Below are positions 1 through 14,000 of a stretch of 64,000 bases of DNA, one piece after another. The position numbers were made by a program, and so were the translations under genes. Numbering within the stretch: position 1 is the stretch's first letter; each line of letters begins with the position of its first letter. The notes under the pieces were generated by a model. That model was given only the letters and a program-made list of their open reading frames with translations, was not told the origin of the DNA and ran no database searches. Source of the stretch: Chrysophaeum taylorii. Taxonomy: Eukaryota > Sar > Pelagophyceae > Pelagomonadales > Pelagomonadaceae. Where the stretch lies: NCBI GenBank assembly GCA_029834535.1, contig JAQMWT010000320.1, forward strand, positions 171,389 to 235,388, written 5' to 3'.

Positions 1-356
1 TGCTCGATCGAGCCCGGGCCTTCGTCGTCGAGAGCGGCGTTTTGAATACTGCCGCGGACGCGGTAGCGCAGCTCGGGCGGTCCGTCGCAGCGGCCGCCCA
101 GCGCGCGGCGCCGCAGACCAAGCGCCGTCGGAGCGTCGTCCTCCCCTTCGTCTTCAACAGACTCTTCGCCGGGGTCCTCGACGTCGGAGAGTGGGCCGGC
201 GGAGGGATCGTCGACAAGCGCGTCGTGGCTGCCGTTGCCACCCTCGCCGCCTTTACCACCCACGGCCTCAAGGCGTCCCTGGCCTGCCTCCTCCTCACCC
301 GCCTCATCACCGGCCTCTTCCAGCAGCAGCCCCCACCACCCTCCTCTTCGTATTAA
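1..356 (+). CDS. C-terminal part of an unrecognised membrane-associated protein (5' end outside window)
   Basis: The frame is open from the first bases of the window to a TAA at 354-356, so only the last ~117 residues are seen. No start can be assigned because the frame runs off the left edge. The visible part is Ala/Val-rich, with a basic patch (TKRRRS) followed by a hydrophobic stretch near the C-terminus (around VVAAVATLAAF and SLACLLLTRLITGLF) that could be one membrane segment or an amphipathic helix. It ends in a Gln/Pro/Ser-rich tail. It converges with the giant gene on the minus strand: the two stop codons are adjacent at 356/357, so their 3' UTRs must overlap. I do not recognise the family. 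Confidence 0.5.
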   Translation, partial: LDRARAFVVESGVLNTAADAVAQLGRSVAAAAQRAAPQTKRRRSVVLPFVFNRLFAGVLDVGEWAGGGIVDKRVVAAVATLAAFTTHGLKASLACLLLTRLITGLFQQQPPPPSSSY

Positions 357-549
357 TTAATTCCTCCTCCTACAATAGTTGAGGGCGGCGGTCGCGCCTC
401 GGCACGCGCCAAAGGCGACCGAGAGCCCAAAAATAGCCAACATCAGAAACACCAGCTCCCCCGTGTCGTCGTCGAGGCTCGAGGACCCAAAAATCGCGCG
501 AATCGCCCAGTTGGTCACAACCGTGCCGAAGATGGCCGCGCCTAGGGGC

Positions 550-585
<36 letters not shown>

Positions 586-2049
586 GTCTCGAAAAAAGTC
601 AAAGGTCTCACTCACCGAGCGTGGTTTCCTCGATGGCGATTTCCCGCGCCGTGTCTGGGAGCGCGACGAGGAGCGCTGCTACTCTGAGGCCAGCGCGAAC
701 AGCGGCGTTTGGTGTCCACATCGTGTCTTCGTGGACGCCGGGGAGACGAGAGTCGAAAAACTGCACGATTGGATCATTCGGTTGTTTTCCCTCGACAACC
801 ACGAGTTTTTCATCATCATCGGACTCGCGCCATCGCAGCAGTATTTTGAGGGCTGCCGATTCTGATACCGATTCTCCTTCGGGCGGATGATGTTTTTTGA
901 AAATCGAGTTAGCGTCGCCGACGGCGAAGCGACCGAGGCGGGTTTTAGCGTAGGTCGGGTCGAGGTGGCACAGAAAAAAGAGTGGCGACGAGGGAACGCG
1001 GGCCGCGAACGGAAAGGACCGGAGCGACGTCGGGTCGGTCAGGTGCTTCATCCGGTCGGCGATGAGCCCCGGCAGAACCGCGTCGAGCACAAAAATCTTG
1101 AGGGGGATGACGACGACGTACATGATAAGGACGTTCACGAGGACGGCGACCAACCACATCGACGACCTGTCGTTGCCGAGCGTCGTCGCGAATTGCAGCG
1201 TCACCGCGAAGAAGGCGCCGATCGTCGAAAGCACGCCAATGCAGGCGCCGACGTACGGCAATAGGGGCGGCGCTTCTTTTTGCCGCGTCGCGCGGTTCCC
1301 TGCGAGCCAGAGGTGGTGAATCTTCCGCTCGACGGGCGACAGCCGCGCGAGCCGCTCCACTTCGAGAGCACGCTCCGCGCGCAAAGCTACGGTCTCCTCG
1401 TCCGTGTCGCCGCGGAGTAGCTCGAGCTCTTCGCGGAGCGAATAGGCTTGGCCCACGAGACGCAGCAAGCGACCAAACACGTTCAACTCCCAGACGTCGG
1501 GATCCCACCCGAACTCGAGTCGAAAGTGATTCTCCAGGTCGTCGAGCATCGCGACGGCGTCGGAGCGACCGCTGCTCGCGGCCACCTCTCGACACTCGCG
1601 GATCTCCTCCAAACACAGTCGCATGTTCTCGACGACCGCGCGCGCGACGCTCCGCACGTCCCTCGACGCGCGACGTTTGGTTGGAACCTGCTGCGTCGCG
1701 GACGAGACTCTGGTGCTGCTCATCCTCCGAGCGCTACCGAGTCTGTTGAGCGCCGACCCCGGCGCTCGGAGCGACCACGAGTGTCGCACGCGGTTCTTTA
1801 TGGTCGAGAGACGGAAGTACGAACTACGCCGCGCGGCCGTGCTGCTCTCTTCTTCTTCTTCGAACAGCGACGACGACATTCGTCGTTGGCTGTCGAACGA
1901 GAGACTTGTGAACGACGAAAGGGACGCGCGGCTCGAGAGCGACGCGCGCCGACCGCGCTCTAGCGACTCGAGGCATCGCGTCGTGAACGTCGTCCACTCC
2001 GTCGAGCCCTGCGATATCTGGCCTGATGACGTGCGGTGCGAGCTCATCC

Positions 2050-2083
<34 letters not shown>

Positions 2084-5000
2084 CGTGGGAGAATGACTTG
2101 TGCTTCTACTTCTTCTTCGCGCAGCATCAGCAGCGCCGTCGTGGAGGAAAGAAGCACCAGTCGTCGTCGTCGTCGTATCTTCGAGGTCCTCCTTCGAGTT
2201 GTTGTTGTTGTTGTAGCCGGATTCCTCCGACGCCGCCGCCGCCGCGGCCGCCGCTGTGTCGAGGCCAACCGTCGTGCTCTCCTCCAACTCGAATCGCTCG
2301 GCATCGTCGAACTCGATAGTGTTGCGGCCGTAAGTTTCTTCTTCCGAAGCCGACGACAACAAGTCGTCGTCGTCGTCGTCGTCGAAATCAAATATTTCGT
2401 GAAATCCGATTGTCGCCCTGCACACCTCGGCGTCCAAGTGCGGCATCCCGCAAGCATCGTCGTCGTCGTCATCTATGGAATCCCATAAGTCACGGGACTT
2501 TTGGCTACTAAAAGTGGTGTCGCTGTCGGCGGCGTCCGGGGCCAGAGGAGCACCACCAATATCACTAGCGGATGATGGTTCGGAGCGACAGAAACTCCTG
2601 ATGCTTTCCGGTACCGGCGCAAATACGTACTTGTCGATAAGATGGTCCAAGAACGCGGCAACTGGAATACTCAAGGCCAGAACAACAAGGATCATCACGA
2701 AGTGTTCGACGCGCTGCGACCTGCGTCGACCTTCAAAAAAACTCACTCATTTGGAAGAATAAACGACGACACCGGGTGCGACGCCTTGCTGACGTTTTCT
2801 TTCACACACTTCGCCGAGCACGCGTCATAGTAACATAAGGGCTGCCTCGAACCGAGGGTCTTCGCCTTGTGTTCGCAGTCGTACGGATCATCGTCATACT
2901 GCGAGCAGTCGAACGCTGGAAACTCTAAAACAATGACTTCGAAGGCCAGCGCTAGAAAGAGCACGGCGAGATCGACGCCGAGCTGAAGAATGCGCTGTTT
3001 CCGAGACTTGACCGCACTGTACACGAAAATAATATTCGTCACGGGATGCTTCAAGATGATTTGCTTCCAGAATCCTCGAGTGCTCTCTTCATCGACGTCG
3101 CTCCAGAAATGCCGGCTGAGGACGCGCGTCCTTGGCGTGTCGAGGAGGAGGCTTTGTGGTTGCTTGTGCGACCAGGAGAGATGGTCGTTTTTGGAAGTAG
3201 TTGTGCTGGCACGCCCTGCGCTGCGTCGGTCGGAAATCTCTCCCAAGGCGCCGGCGACGACCAGGCAGGCCACGAGGGACAACCACACGCTAAAGACGAG
3301 TCGCGACCGCCGCAGATCTGGTTTTCTCTCGAACACGGCCGTGTACATCTCGATTCCGTTTGTTACTTGCGAACGGGTCGAGTAATCACTCGCACCTTGG
3401 TGGTCATCATCGATGCGGCACTCGCAGCGAGTCGAGGCCTCGCCCGCGATCGTCTCGCACGACGGTGGCACGACCCACCGACGCCTCGACGCGTCCCACG
3501 TCGCGCACGCGAGCGACGTCGAATTGCACGTGTAGTTGAAGAAACCCGGCGCAGATCCGTCGCAGTAGAGTGGAACCGTCGCTTCTGGGCACTCCACCTC
3601 TTTGAAGCCAACAAAGCCGCACTCGCATTCCGCGACGACGGTAGTCGCCGCCGGTGTCACGTTCAGGGTCACCTCCCCCGGTATTGTCAGGTTGACGTCG
3701 GTGGTGGTGGTGGTGGCTTCGTTTCCACTGCTCGTGACTCCATTGTCTGCAGCAGCCGAAGAAGACGTCGAGACGTTAAAGTCGAAACGCACAACTCGCG
3801 ACAGCTGTAAATTGGTTTGCTCCACATCGTGAGGATTGATGAGGAACTCGGCGAGGGAGATAGCGTACACGGAACCATCGTCAGGTATGATCGACGACGA
3901 CGCGTTCATTCCTACGACTCCGATCTCTTGTATCCCATCTCGGAGCTGATTTGAAACTATCTTTGACGTTGTCCCCAAGTTGGAAGCCCGCGCCCCGTAT
4001 GCATCCTCGTTTTCCACCAGTGTCTCGCGCTGGACCAGCGTCAGCAAGTCGACAGTCTCGAGAAGAACAACAGAAGCGAAATCATCCTCATCCTCCTCCT
4101 CCTCGAGACGGCGATGCCGTCGCCGCGATGCATATTCCTCGGCGGCGGCGGCGGCGGCGGCGGCGCCGCCGCCGGAAGTGAATAACCCCTTTCCCAGCAA
4201 ATTGCTTAATGCTTCGGTGGCGGCCTCGACCGCCGTCGTGTTGCCCGAAACGCCAATGCCCACGCTCGCGAGCATTGACGTGAGCCCATTCAAGATGTCC
4301 AGAACTTCTCGCGTAGAAGGGTCGTCGAGGCGTCCCTCGCTCAACGCACGCGACGATTCAATGCTGAGTTCAAGCTGTTCGAGCTCCGTGTCGACCAGAT
4401 CTTCGACGGCATCAGCGAGCGCGGTCACGATTGCTTCGAGCACGTCGTCATCGTCTTCCAAGATGCCCGCCGTGGCGGCGATAACCTGACAAACTTCGTC
4501 GAGCGAATATTTCGCAAAGCCCGTTGACAGGGCGGCGTTCACGTCGTCGACGAGCAACGTGGTGTTGGATAGGGAAACGTTCACGTTGCGAGACGCGCTC
4601 GCCACGCTCTCGAGAGAGTCGGTAACGACCACCGTGACTTGGAGCCAAGGCGGCGCGACGCCGATCGGGAGTCGCGCGTTGTCCAGGACAGTGTCGGGCG
4701 ATGACGTGCGTAGGATGCCGCGTTCGGTCTCGAAACGATATTGAAGGGGCGGCTCTGCTGACACCCAGCCCTCGGCCAAGAGCGTGAAGAGCGTGTATAA
4801 TGCAAAACCGGCTGCGGGAGTCACGCGCACACTTCCAGAAGTCGGAGGTTCGATGGCGACGACAGAGATGCTCGCGTAACCGCTATCGCTACCGACCGTC
4901 GCCTCTAATTCGAACGTGTATGCACCTCCGGGGACGAGCGCGGAAGGTGCGATCACGAGCGGGTGAGACCGAACCGAGTTGCTGCTGCCACTTAGCGCCT

Positions 5001-8000
5001 TTGATACGCTAAGTGGGGTCCGTGACACGCTCGCGAGGCTCTGATCAGCGACAAGATCGCCACGGATTAGCGACCAGGTTGAGACAACGATCTGTTCGAC
5101 GTCCGTCGCGTCCTCAGCCAGCCCCACGCTGCCCTCGATTGTCAACTTGTCTGTGGAGCTCACGGTGGTGTCGACGAACGCAATGGCAACTCGGGGGATT
5201 GCCGTCGCATCCACCGTGAGCATATTCAGCGCTTCCGCCGTCCGTCCATCTTGGGAGGAGATGTTGACACCAAACGTGTACGTGCCAGGCACGAGCGTCC
5301 CAGCAGTGAGGGAGAGCACAGAACTATACGTCTCTGGGACGGCATCGCAGCTGCTCGTGTCTGCCGAAATGCACCACCACCGGTACGCGAACATTGCCGT
5401 GGGGTCGTCCTCGTCGTATGATGAGGCAGCCGAGAGCGCGACGTCCTCGAGGGTGGATGCCGACTGTTTTTCGCCGCCTTCGATGATCGCGACGACTTCA
5501 CCCACACCAACCTTTATCGACACGTCTTGTGTGTTGTTTAGACCCGAGACGATCTGGTCGAAGACGGTAGTGCGGAGCACGTAGGATGTATTCGACGCCA
5601 ACGCCTGAAATCGAGGTTGTTTTTGCTGTAACGAGTGACTTAAATTCGCGTACACACAACAAAAACGGCGAAACGACTCCGGCCTATGCAAAGGCATCGA
5701 GCTTGAAAAAACGTTCGTTGTTGGAAGTTGACTCCAAATTTGTGCGTAAGAGCGACCCGTCGTCTGGTTGTTCCTCAAAGAGCGTCCACAAAAAGTCAAC
5801 TTGACGCTGGGAGTCAACTCTCCCGTCACATGCTGTGGCGAATCCCTCAGCTTCTATTGAGAGAGCTTCTCTTCGGCTCGGCAAGACAACAATGGCGCCG
5901 CCGACGATCACGAGCGACGGGATCTGGTCATACGTCAGTCGAATCTCCAAGCTGGAAGTCGTGGTAACCTAAGGGGACAGATACGAAGTCAGAGAGACGT
6001 GAGAGACAACAACATTGGTGGCGAACCTGGAGAAAGTTTGTAAGACTCAGCGTCAGTTCAAGCCGGGTGCTGTTCGCAATGACTTTTTTGAGCTCAGTGT
6101 TTGACATCTGGAAGAAGGATCTCCCTTGAGAGCGCTCGACTGCGGTCGTCGTGCTCTCCGTGTCTGTACTCCAGAGAAAAATCATCTCTCGACCAGCACT
6201 GCCCGTTGATTGATCAGCCCGCAGGGTAAAATTCTCGCAGACAGATGTCGACGTCGGACCTTGGAAGACTACGCGCGGAACGATTGCATCAGCGGATGCT
6301 TCCGCCCGAACGGTCGTCCCGTTCGCCGGTACGTAGCACTCACACCTGTGCATCAAACCAGTCCATCAGCCCACCTCGTGGTGGTGTAAATTCGAGGAAT
6401 TCGTTTGAATTCCCCGACATGATGAGCTCACCTTACGTCGTTCACACACTCCGCTTCCACCACACCATCCAGGAGAGTGACATTACTTTCCGGTTTGAAG
6501 CCCAGTGCATCGCTGACGATGGCATCCACAGTCGTCGAATTCACCCACACGCAAGTCGTCATTCTGACGTCTGCGAATTCAACCAGCTCACTGCAGGCGA
6601 AGTCAAGGCCAGCGACACGTCCAGCACGATTCGTCGGCGCGTCAAAGGTGAGGTCCAACCGTGCGCCGCTTGAGCTGAAAAGGGCTGAGATAAGCTTTGG
6701 TGGTTCAGGCAAATCAAGTTCTGTGCAAGGAACTTGGGTCAGTGACAACGACGGCAGGTTGTTGTTTGTCGGCACGCGAGATGGGTGCCCTGTTTTCTTG
6801 AAAAACAGCGTTGGCGAGCGGGTTGGCGAACTGCTCGGCCACGTCGTAGCTGAGCTCAGTCTAAAGGCCGGTTGCAATGTCGGACTTTGTATGTCCTGGA
6901 ACAGGACCACTTCGAGCCTCGTTTCCTCTGCGATGCTAGCCAACGAGGCGGCCTCGTCGACCGTCGCCTCACCTAACGGCGATGTGGAATTGGCCGCTTT
7001 GACGACTGCTCGCAGTGCATCTTGGAGAGGACATGTTGATGTATTGGCCGAGAACGTGACAGCTTTCGAGAGCCTTGCTTTGACGTGAGCCGTCAGAGCA
7101 GCGCCGTCGTTATAAGCGACGGACTCGAAGAAGAGAACAAAAGAGACTTCGATCGAACTATTCACTTGCTGCAATCGACGGAATCGCACGAGGCGACGAG
7201 TGGTGCGATCTTCCGCTTCAACATCGGTCACATAATCGGCGCCTTCTATTAAGCCGACAACTGCCATGGAAAATAGTTCATCTTCGTCTTCGTCAAAATC
7301 AGCAGTTGATATGCTTGCGAGGACAATCATAGACTTAATACCCAACGTCACATTGGTCACTGATGAGCTAGGTTCCGGCGATTCAGTGGGCGGTGCCGAT
7401 GGTGCGGCCAATTTTTTGGCTTGCAGTGAAGTGTAGCTAGTTGGCAACAACACGCTCGACAGCAAGCTTGGTTGCGATGCTAGCGAATCAGTCGGATTTA
7501 TTACAGTGGGAGCCATGGTAGGGTCGTTTGTGCTCATCAATGTTGGATGCAACGATGACTCGTGGTAGGTGGGTAACCAGGTGTTTGGAACAACTGCTGG
7601 CACCTCTAGTGATGTGCTCGACGGTCGCGTGGTCGGAACAGGCGAGGGGGTGAGCTCCGAAGCTGTTGGCACGCTGGATAAGACACCATTCATTGGAACA
7701 CTCGTGACTGTTCCCGTCGGCCGCGATGTCAGCGTGCTTGTTTCTCCATATGTTGATGCCGCGGACGGGAAAATCGTTGGCTCAAATGTCGGAGCCATCA
7801 ACGGATAGGGGGTCGGCACCCACGAGAGCTGAAGAGCTGGCTCGTATGACAAGTCGGGATTGGATGGAGCAGCAACAGGACGTGCGGACGGTTGTCCGCT
7901 GCTTGAACTTACAGATGGGCTCGGAGATGTGCTCCGAGAAAATGAAATACTCGAAGGAATTAGGGTGCTTGCGGTGGGAATCCTCGAAGGCACTATAGTG

Positions 8001-11000
8001 TTTGGATCTGTTCCGCTGCCGCCTCTGCCAGATGTCGATGGGTGCGTCGATGGGTGCGTCTGAGGTGAGATAAGCAAGCTCGGCAGTGTTGACGGCGTAA
8101 AACTCGCCAGCACTGCAACGGGGGTAAATGTTGTCACACGCGCTGTTGGCATTAGGCCTAATCCAAAAAGTGAGGGCGTTGTCGTCACACGGACGGTGGT
8201 TGGATGAGCCACTGGCAATTGGGTTGGCGAATCGACGGGGCAAGGGGTCGGAACGCTCGAGATTTCACCGACTGGAGGCGTGGATGATGGAGTCTGACCT
8301 TGGGAGGGCGACGGTGATGGCCGACCTGTCTGAGATGAGCTCGGCGTCTGCGATGGAATACTCGTGGTAATCATCGACGGAATGCGCACGCGTTCACCAT
8401 TTGCGGATGGTGTCGCTGATGGTGGTGCCGTTGGATACGGGAGTGGCGAGGGCGACAGCGACGGATAAAATGTGGGACTCGAGGTTGGCGACTGTGACGA
8501 AATAATTGTCGGATTGATCGACGGAACGCGCTGGCCTTCGCCTAATCGTAGTGCTGTTGGACTTTGACTCAAAACACGTGACAGCGACGGATAAGGTGTT
8601 GGAATGGAGGTTGGCTGCTGCGACGGAATCTTTGTTGGAGTAATAGAAGGGACTCGCAAAATTCCAACAGATGGTAGTGATGTTGGCCAAAGAGATGGTG
8701 CGGATAACAACGACGGGTTCAACGTGGGAGTAGAGATTGGCGGTTGCGACGGAATGTTCGTCGGATTTGCTGACGGGATGTGTACACCATCTCCAGATGG
8801 CCGTGGTGGTGGACTCTGACTTAGCGAAGGAGACAGCGTCGGACAGGAGGATGGTAGATGCGTCGGAATCTTCGTAGGAGTTATCGAAGAGTTGCGCACG
8901 ACTCCAACAGATGGTGGTGATGTTGCACTCAGACTTGGAGAATGTGAGAGTGATGGGGAGAATTTTGGAGATGAGGAAGGCGGCTGCGACGGAGTACTCG
9001 CTAGTGCCCTTGATGGAATTAATGATGACGCAAGGCTCTGCGTTGGAGTTGGTGACGGCGCGAGACTTGGCGTCTGAATTGAAGATGGCTCGAAGTTTGG
9101 TGTTTGAGTTTGAATTGGTGATGGGGAAAAGCTTGGCGACTGAGTCGGAGGCGAACTTGCAACCAATGGTGACCTTGTGGCCAGCCTCGAAGGAGCCCGC
9201 ATGCTTGGCGGAGCAGTTGGAAGCGGCGAGGACACAACTGCGGACGGCTCGGACGCACGTGACGCCGAGGGGCCGGTTGTCGACACAACATTAAGAGATG
9301 CCGATGGCGACATCGTCGGCGTCGCTCTCGGTGAACCCGATGGCAAGGTTGTTGGAGCTGACGACGGGGCTAGTATGGGCGTCCTAACGGGGGAGGTCGT
9401 CGGTGCCGTACTCGGCAAGCCTGATGGCGAGGGGATTGCGGAGAGCGAGGGCACGACCGTAGGCGACACAAAGGGATAGATCGTCGGTACTGTGCTGGGC
9501 GAGCCCATTGGTGAGGTGGTTGGAGGTGACGTGGGCGATCCCAGCGGGAAGGTCGTCAAAAGCCGCGAGGGCTCAAACGTGGGCGAAGCGAAGGAACATG
9601 TCGACGGCGCTACATTGAGCAATGGCGTCGGTGTAGCCGTTGGCTGGCTCGACGGCGCATGGCTAGATACGCTTATTGGAGAGGCTGATGGAATGCTTGT
9701 TTGTCCAACATTTTTTAAGCTCGAGGGAAGAAAGGATGGAAATGCGGTTGGGGTCAACGTTGGAATGGGCGACTGAACGCCAATAGGACAGGTGCTCGGC
9801 AGCTTCGTCGTAGGAGGCGATGATAGGTCTGAAGTAGGTTCAGAGGACATGAGAACAGAGCTTGGACTTGCTCGAGCCACTCCTGTGTGCACCATCGACG
9901 GCACTGCGGTCGGCAACACGGAGATAGGGAAAGACGACGGAGGCACAGTTGGAGGCGTTGTTGGTTCGTGCATTGGGATGTTGGTTGGACGCGAAGTGGG
10001 ATACGTTCGTTCCGACGAAGGCCGCAGCGTCGGTTCCGAGGTGGGCTTGACACTCGGCATGTGCAAAGGCACTGCTGTAAATTCCGATGTTTTAGAAGCA
10101 GATGGGGCTCCCGTTGGGTGGCTTGATGGTGCGCTGATTGGCGACTTCGATGGACTGCTGGTTGGATTGGCTACGCCAAACACACTGGGAGTGTTCGTTA
10201 GCGCCATCGACGGCGATGACCTTGGCTCAGTGCTAGGCAGGTGCGAAGGCAATGCAGTAGGTTCCGGCATTGGAGACACAGTTGGAGACGCTGTCGGAAA
10301 GGCGCCAGGTGCACTGGTTGGGACCATCGATGGCGGCGAGCTTGACCCAGCGCTCGGCATTTGCAAAGGAAATGCTATTGGTGCCGATGTGGGGATCACA
10401 GATGGAGCTGTTGTCGACTGGCTCGATGGAAGGTGACTTGGTGCGCTAAATGGGCTGCTCGAAGGACTGGTGGCCGGGGTCGTCGTCGGTGAGGCGCTGG
10501 GTGAAGTGCTTGGCACTATCGAAGGTGACGAGCTTGGTTCAGCACTGGGCACATGAGAAGGCGACGTTATGGGTGCCGAGGTGGGAGACACATATGGAGA
10601 TTTCGTCGGCTGGAACGATGGCGAGTGACTACGTATGCTCATTGGCGAGCTTGAGGGACTGGCCGTCGGAGTCCTTGTCGGATATGTGCTAGGCACCTTC
10701 GTTGGAGCCATCAATGGCGATGCAGTTGGCTCGGATGAAGGCAAAGAGGAGGACGGCTCGACGCTAGGCATCTGAGAAGGAAGTGCTATCGGTTTCGAGA
10801 TTGGAGATGACGATGGAGGCGCCGTTGGCTGATTTGACGGCATTTCACTCGGAGCGCGTGTCGGCGACCTTGAAGAAGTGGCTGATGGAAATGCGCTGGG
10901 TCTATTGGTGGGCGCTATCGACGGTGACGAGATTGGCACTGCACTAGGCTTGAGTGAAGGCAACGATGTAGGTTCCGAAATTGGAGACACAGATGGAAAC

Positions 11001-14000
11001 GTCGTCGGCTGGCTCGAAGGCGTGTGACTTGGTTCGCTGAATGGCGATCTCGAAGGACTGCTTGTCGGAGTACTCGTCGGGACAATGGTAGGCACGTTTT
11101 TGGGTGCCATCGATGGCGATGCAGTTGGCCCAGGAGAGGATGACCAGGAGGGCTCGACGCTCGGCGCGTGCGAAGGCATCGCTGTAGGTTCCGAGATTGG
11201 AGACACAGATGGAAGGGTCGTCGGCGGCCTCGATGGCATGTGAGTTGGTGTGGTACTTGGTGAGATCGAAGGGCTAAAGGTCGGTATTGCCATCGGACAG
11301 GTGCTAGGCACGTTTGTTGGCTCAATCGACGGCGATGCAGTGGGTTGGAATGACGGACTCGAAGACGGCTCGACGCTCGGCGCGTGCGAATGCACAGCTG
11401 TAGGTTCTGAGACAGGAAAAGCAGATGGAAGGGTCGTCGGCTGCCTCGATGGCATGTGATTTGGTGTGCTACTTGGTGAGATCGAAGGGCTAGCGGTCGG
11501 GGTGACCGTCGGACAGGTGCTAGGCACGTTTGTTGGCTCAATCGACGACGATGCAGTTGGTCGGAACGACGGACTCGAAGACGGCTCGACGCTCGGCGCT
11601 TGCGAAGGCAACGTCGTCGGCTGCCTCGATGGCGTGTGAGTTGGTGTGCTACTTGGTGAGATCGAAGGGCTAGCGGTCGGGGTGACTGTCGGACAGGTGC
11701 TAGGCACGTTTGTTGGCTCAATCGACGACGATGCAGTTGGTCGGAACGACGGACTCGAAGACGGCTCGACGGTAGGCGCGTGCGAAGGCATCGCTGTAGG
11801 TTCCGAGATTGGAAACACAGATGGAAGGGTCGTCGGCTGCCTCAATGGCATGTGAGTTGGTGTGCTACTTGGTGAGATCGAAGGGCAAGCGGTCGGGGTG
11901 ACTGTCGGACAGGTGCTAGGCACGTTTGTTGGCTCAATCGACGGCGATGCAGTTGGTCGGAACGACGGACTCGAAGACGGCTCGACGGTAGGCGCGTGCG
12001 AAGGCACCGCTGTAGGTCCTGAGACAGGAAACGCAGATGGAAAGTTGGTCGGCTGCCTCGATGGCATGTGAGTTGGTGTGCTGCTTGGTGAGATCGAAGG
12101 GCGAGCAGTCGGGGTGACTGTCGGACAGGTGCTAGGCACGTTCGTTGGCTCAATCGACGGCGATGCAGTTGGTTGGAATGACGGACTAGAAGACGGCTCG
12201 ACTGTAGGCGCGTGCGAAGGCACCGCTGTAGGTCCTGAGACAGGAAACGCAGATGGAAAGTTGGTCGGCTGGCTCGATGGCACGTGAGTTGGTGTGCTAC
12301 TTGGTGAGATCGAAGGGCAAGCGGTCGGGGTGACTGTCGGACAGGTGCTAGGCACGTTCGTTGGCTCAATCGACGGCGATACAGTTGGTTGGAATGACGG
12401 ACTAGAAGACGGCTCGACGGTAGGCGCGTGCGAAGGCACCGATGTAGGTCCTGAGACAGGAAACGCAGATGGAAAGGCGGTCGGCTGGCTCGATGGCACG
12501 TGAGTTGGTGTGCTACCTGGAAAGCTCGAAGGAGAAGAGGTCGAAGTGGCTGTCGGACAGGTGCTAGGTATGTTTGTTGGATCAATCGAAGGCAATGCAG
12601 TTGGTCGGAATGACGGACTCGAAGACGGCTCGACAGTAGGCTCGTCCGAAGGCAGGGCTGTAGGTTCGGAGATTGGAGACGCAGACGGAAAGATGGTGGG
12701 CTGGCTGGACGGCTCGCCGGTAGGCGCAAGGGAAGGCAGTGCTGTAGGTTCGGAGATCGGAGACACGGACGGAAAGGTTGTCGGCTGGCTGGACGGCATG
12801 CGAGTTGGCACGCTAGCCGGTAAGCTCGAAGGAGTAAAGGTCGGGGTACCCGTCGGAAAAGAGGTAGGCGCGCTCGTTGGCGCAACCGAGGGCGCCGCGG
12901 TTGGCATGGATGATGGCAAAGAGGATGGCTCGACGGTCGGCGCGGACGAAGGCGACGACGTCGGTTCCGGAATGGGAGAAACAGACGGACACGCACTAGG
13001 GTGATACGTTAACGGGCCCGGAGTTGGTTGTTCAGTCGTCGAGGGTGCTTTACTTGGAAAGGCCGAAGGTGACGTCGTCGGCGCCGCGCTCGGGGAGGGC
13101 GTGGGAGGCGCGGTTGGTAAGGAGAGCGGGAGGAGCGTGGGCGAGGGCAAGGAAGGGGCATTCGTTGGGTTGGTCGAGGGGACGCTCGAGGGGAGCTCGG
13201 TGGGCATCGACGAGGGCACGACGGCGGCGGTCTCGCAGATACACTTGAAATAAGAATAGTCCAAGTAGTCGGCCCAGGTTCCATCAAAGGAGACGTGGGT
13301 GTAGTAGTAACCCGCGAAACCGTTCGGGTAGCTGGTATCCCAGTTGGTATAATTTGAGTCGCAGCCCTGAACCCATTCGAACGTGCCCGAGGCTCCGGAA
13401 TAGCCGATCCAGAAGGCGCCGTAATCCCAAACCTTGAAGTTTCGCGGGTCGACATCGTCCTCGTTGTAGCCGGAGAGAGTCGTGAATTCCTCGAACGCGA
13501 AGTCGTTGTCCTCGCTCGACCGCGGGCAGAACATGATGTCTCCTCGCGACTCGCACTCGGTTTCGCACGCGGTCCAAGAGAGCGACGAGCCGGCCTCGAT
13601 GTAGCACCGCTGGGAGACCGGCGAGGCCGTATAGTTGTCGGGACACGTAGCCGTCGGCGCGGTGGACGGCGGCCCGAGCGACGGAGCGGCCGTCGGCAAC
13701 GCTGAAGGTTCAGAGACAGGAAACGCCGACGGAAAAGTGGTCGGCTGGCTCGACGGCGTGTCAGTTGGTGCGCTCGCTGGTACGCTCGAAGGACTCGTGG
13801 TCGGAGTACTCGTCGGCACGTTTGTTGGCGCCATCGATGGTGATGCAGTTGGCGCGGGATGGGAGGGTGACCAGGAGGGCTTGATGCTCGGCGCGTGCGA
13901 AGGCCATGCTGTTGGTGCCGAGGTGGGCAACACAGATGGACATGCGCTCGGCTGAAACGTTGGCGGCGATGAGGGGACCGGAGTTGGTCGAGGAGTGGGT

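Noticed and set aside
9019-12996. Minus-strand Arg/Leu/Gln-rich frames such as 11842-12996
   Set aside because: Same-strand alternative frame of the proline stalk repeats, not independent proteins.
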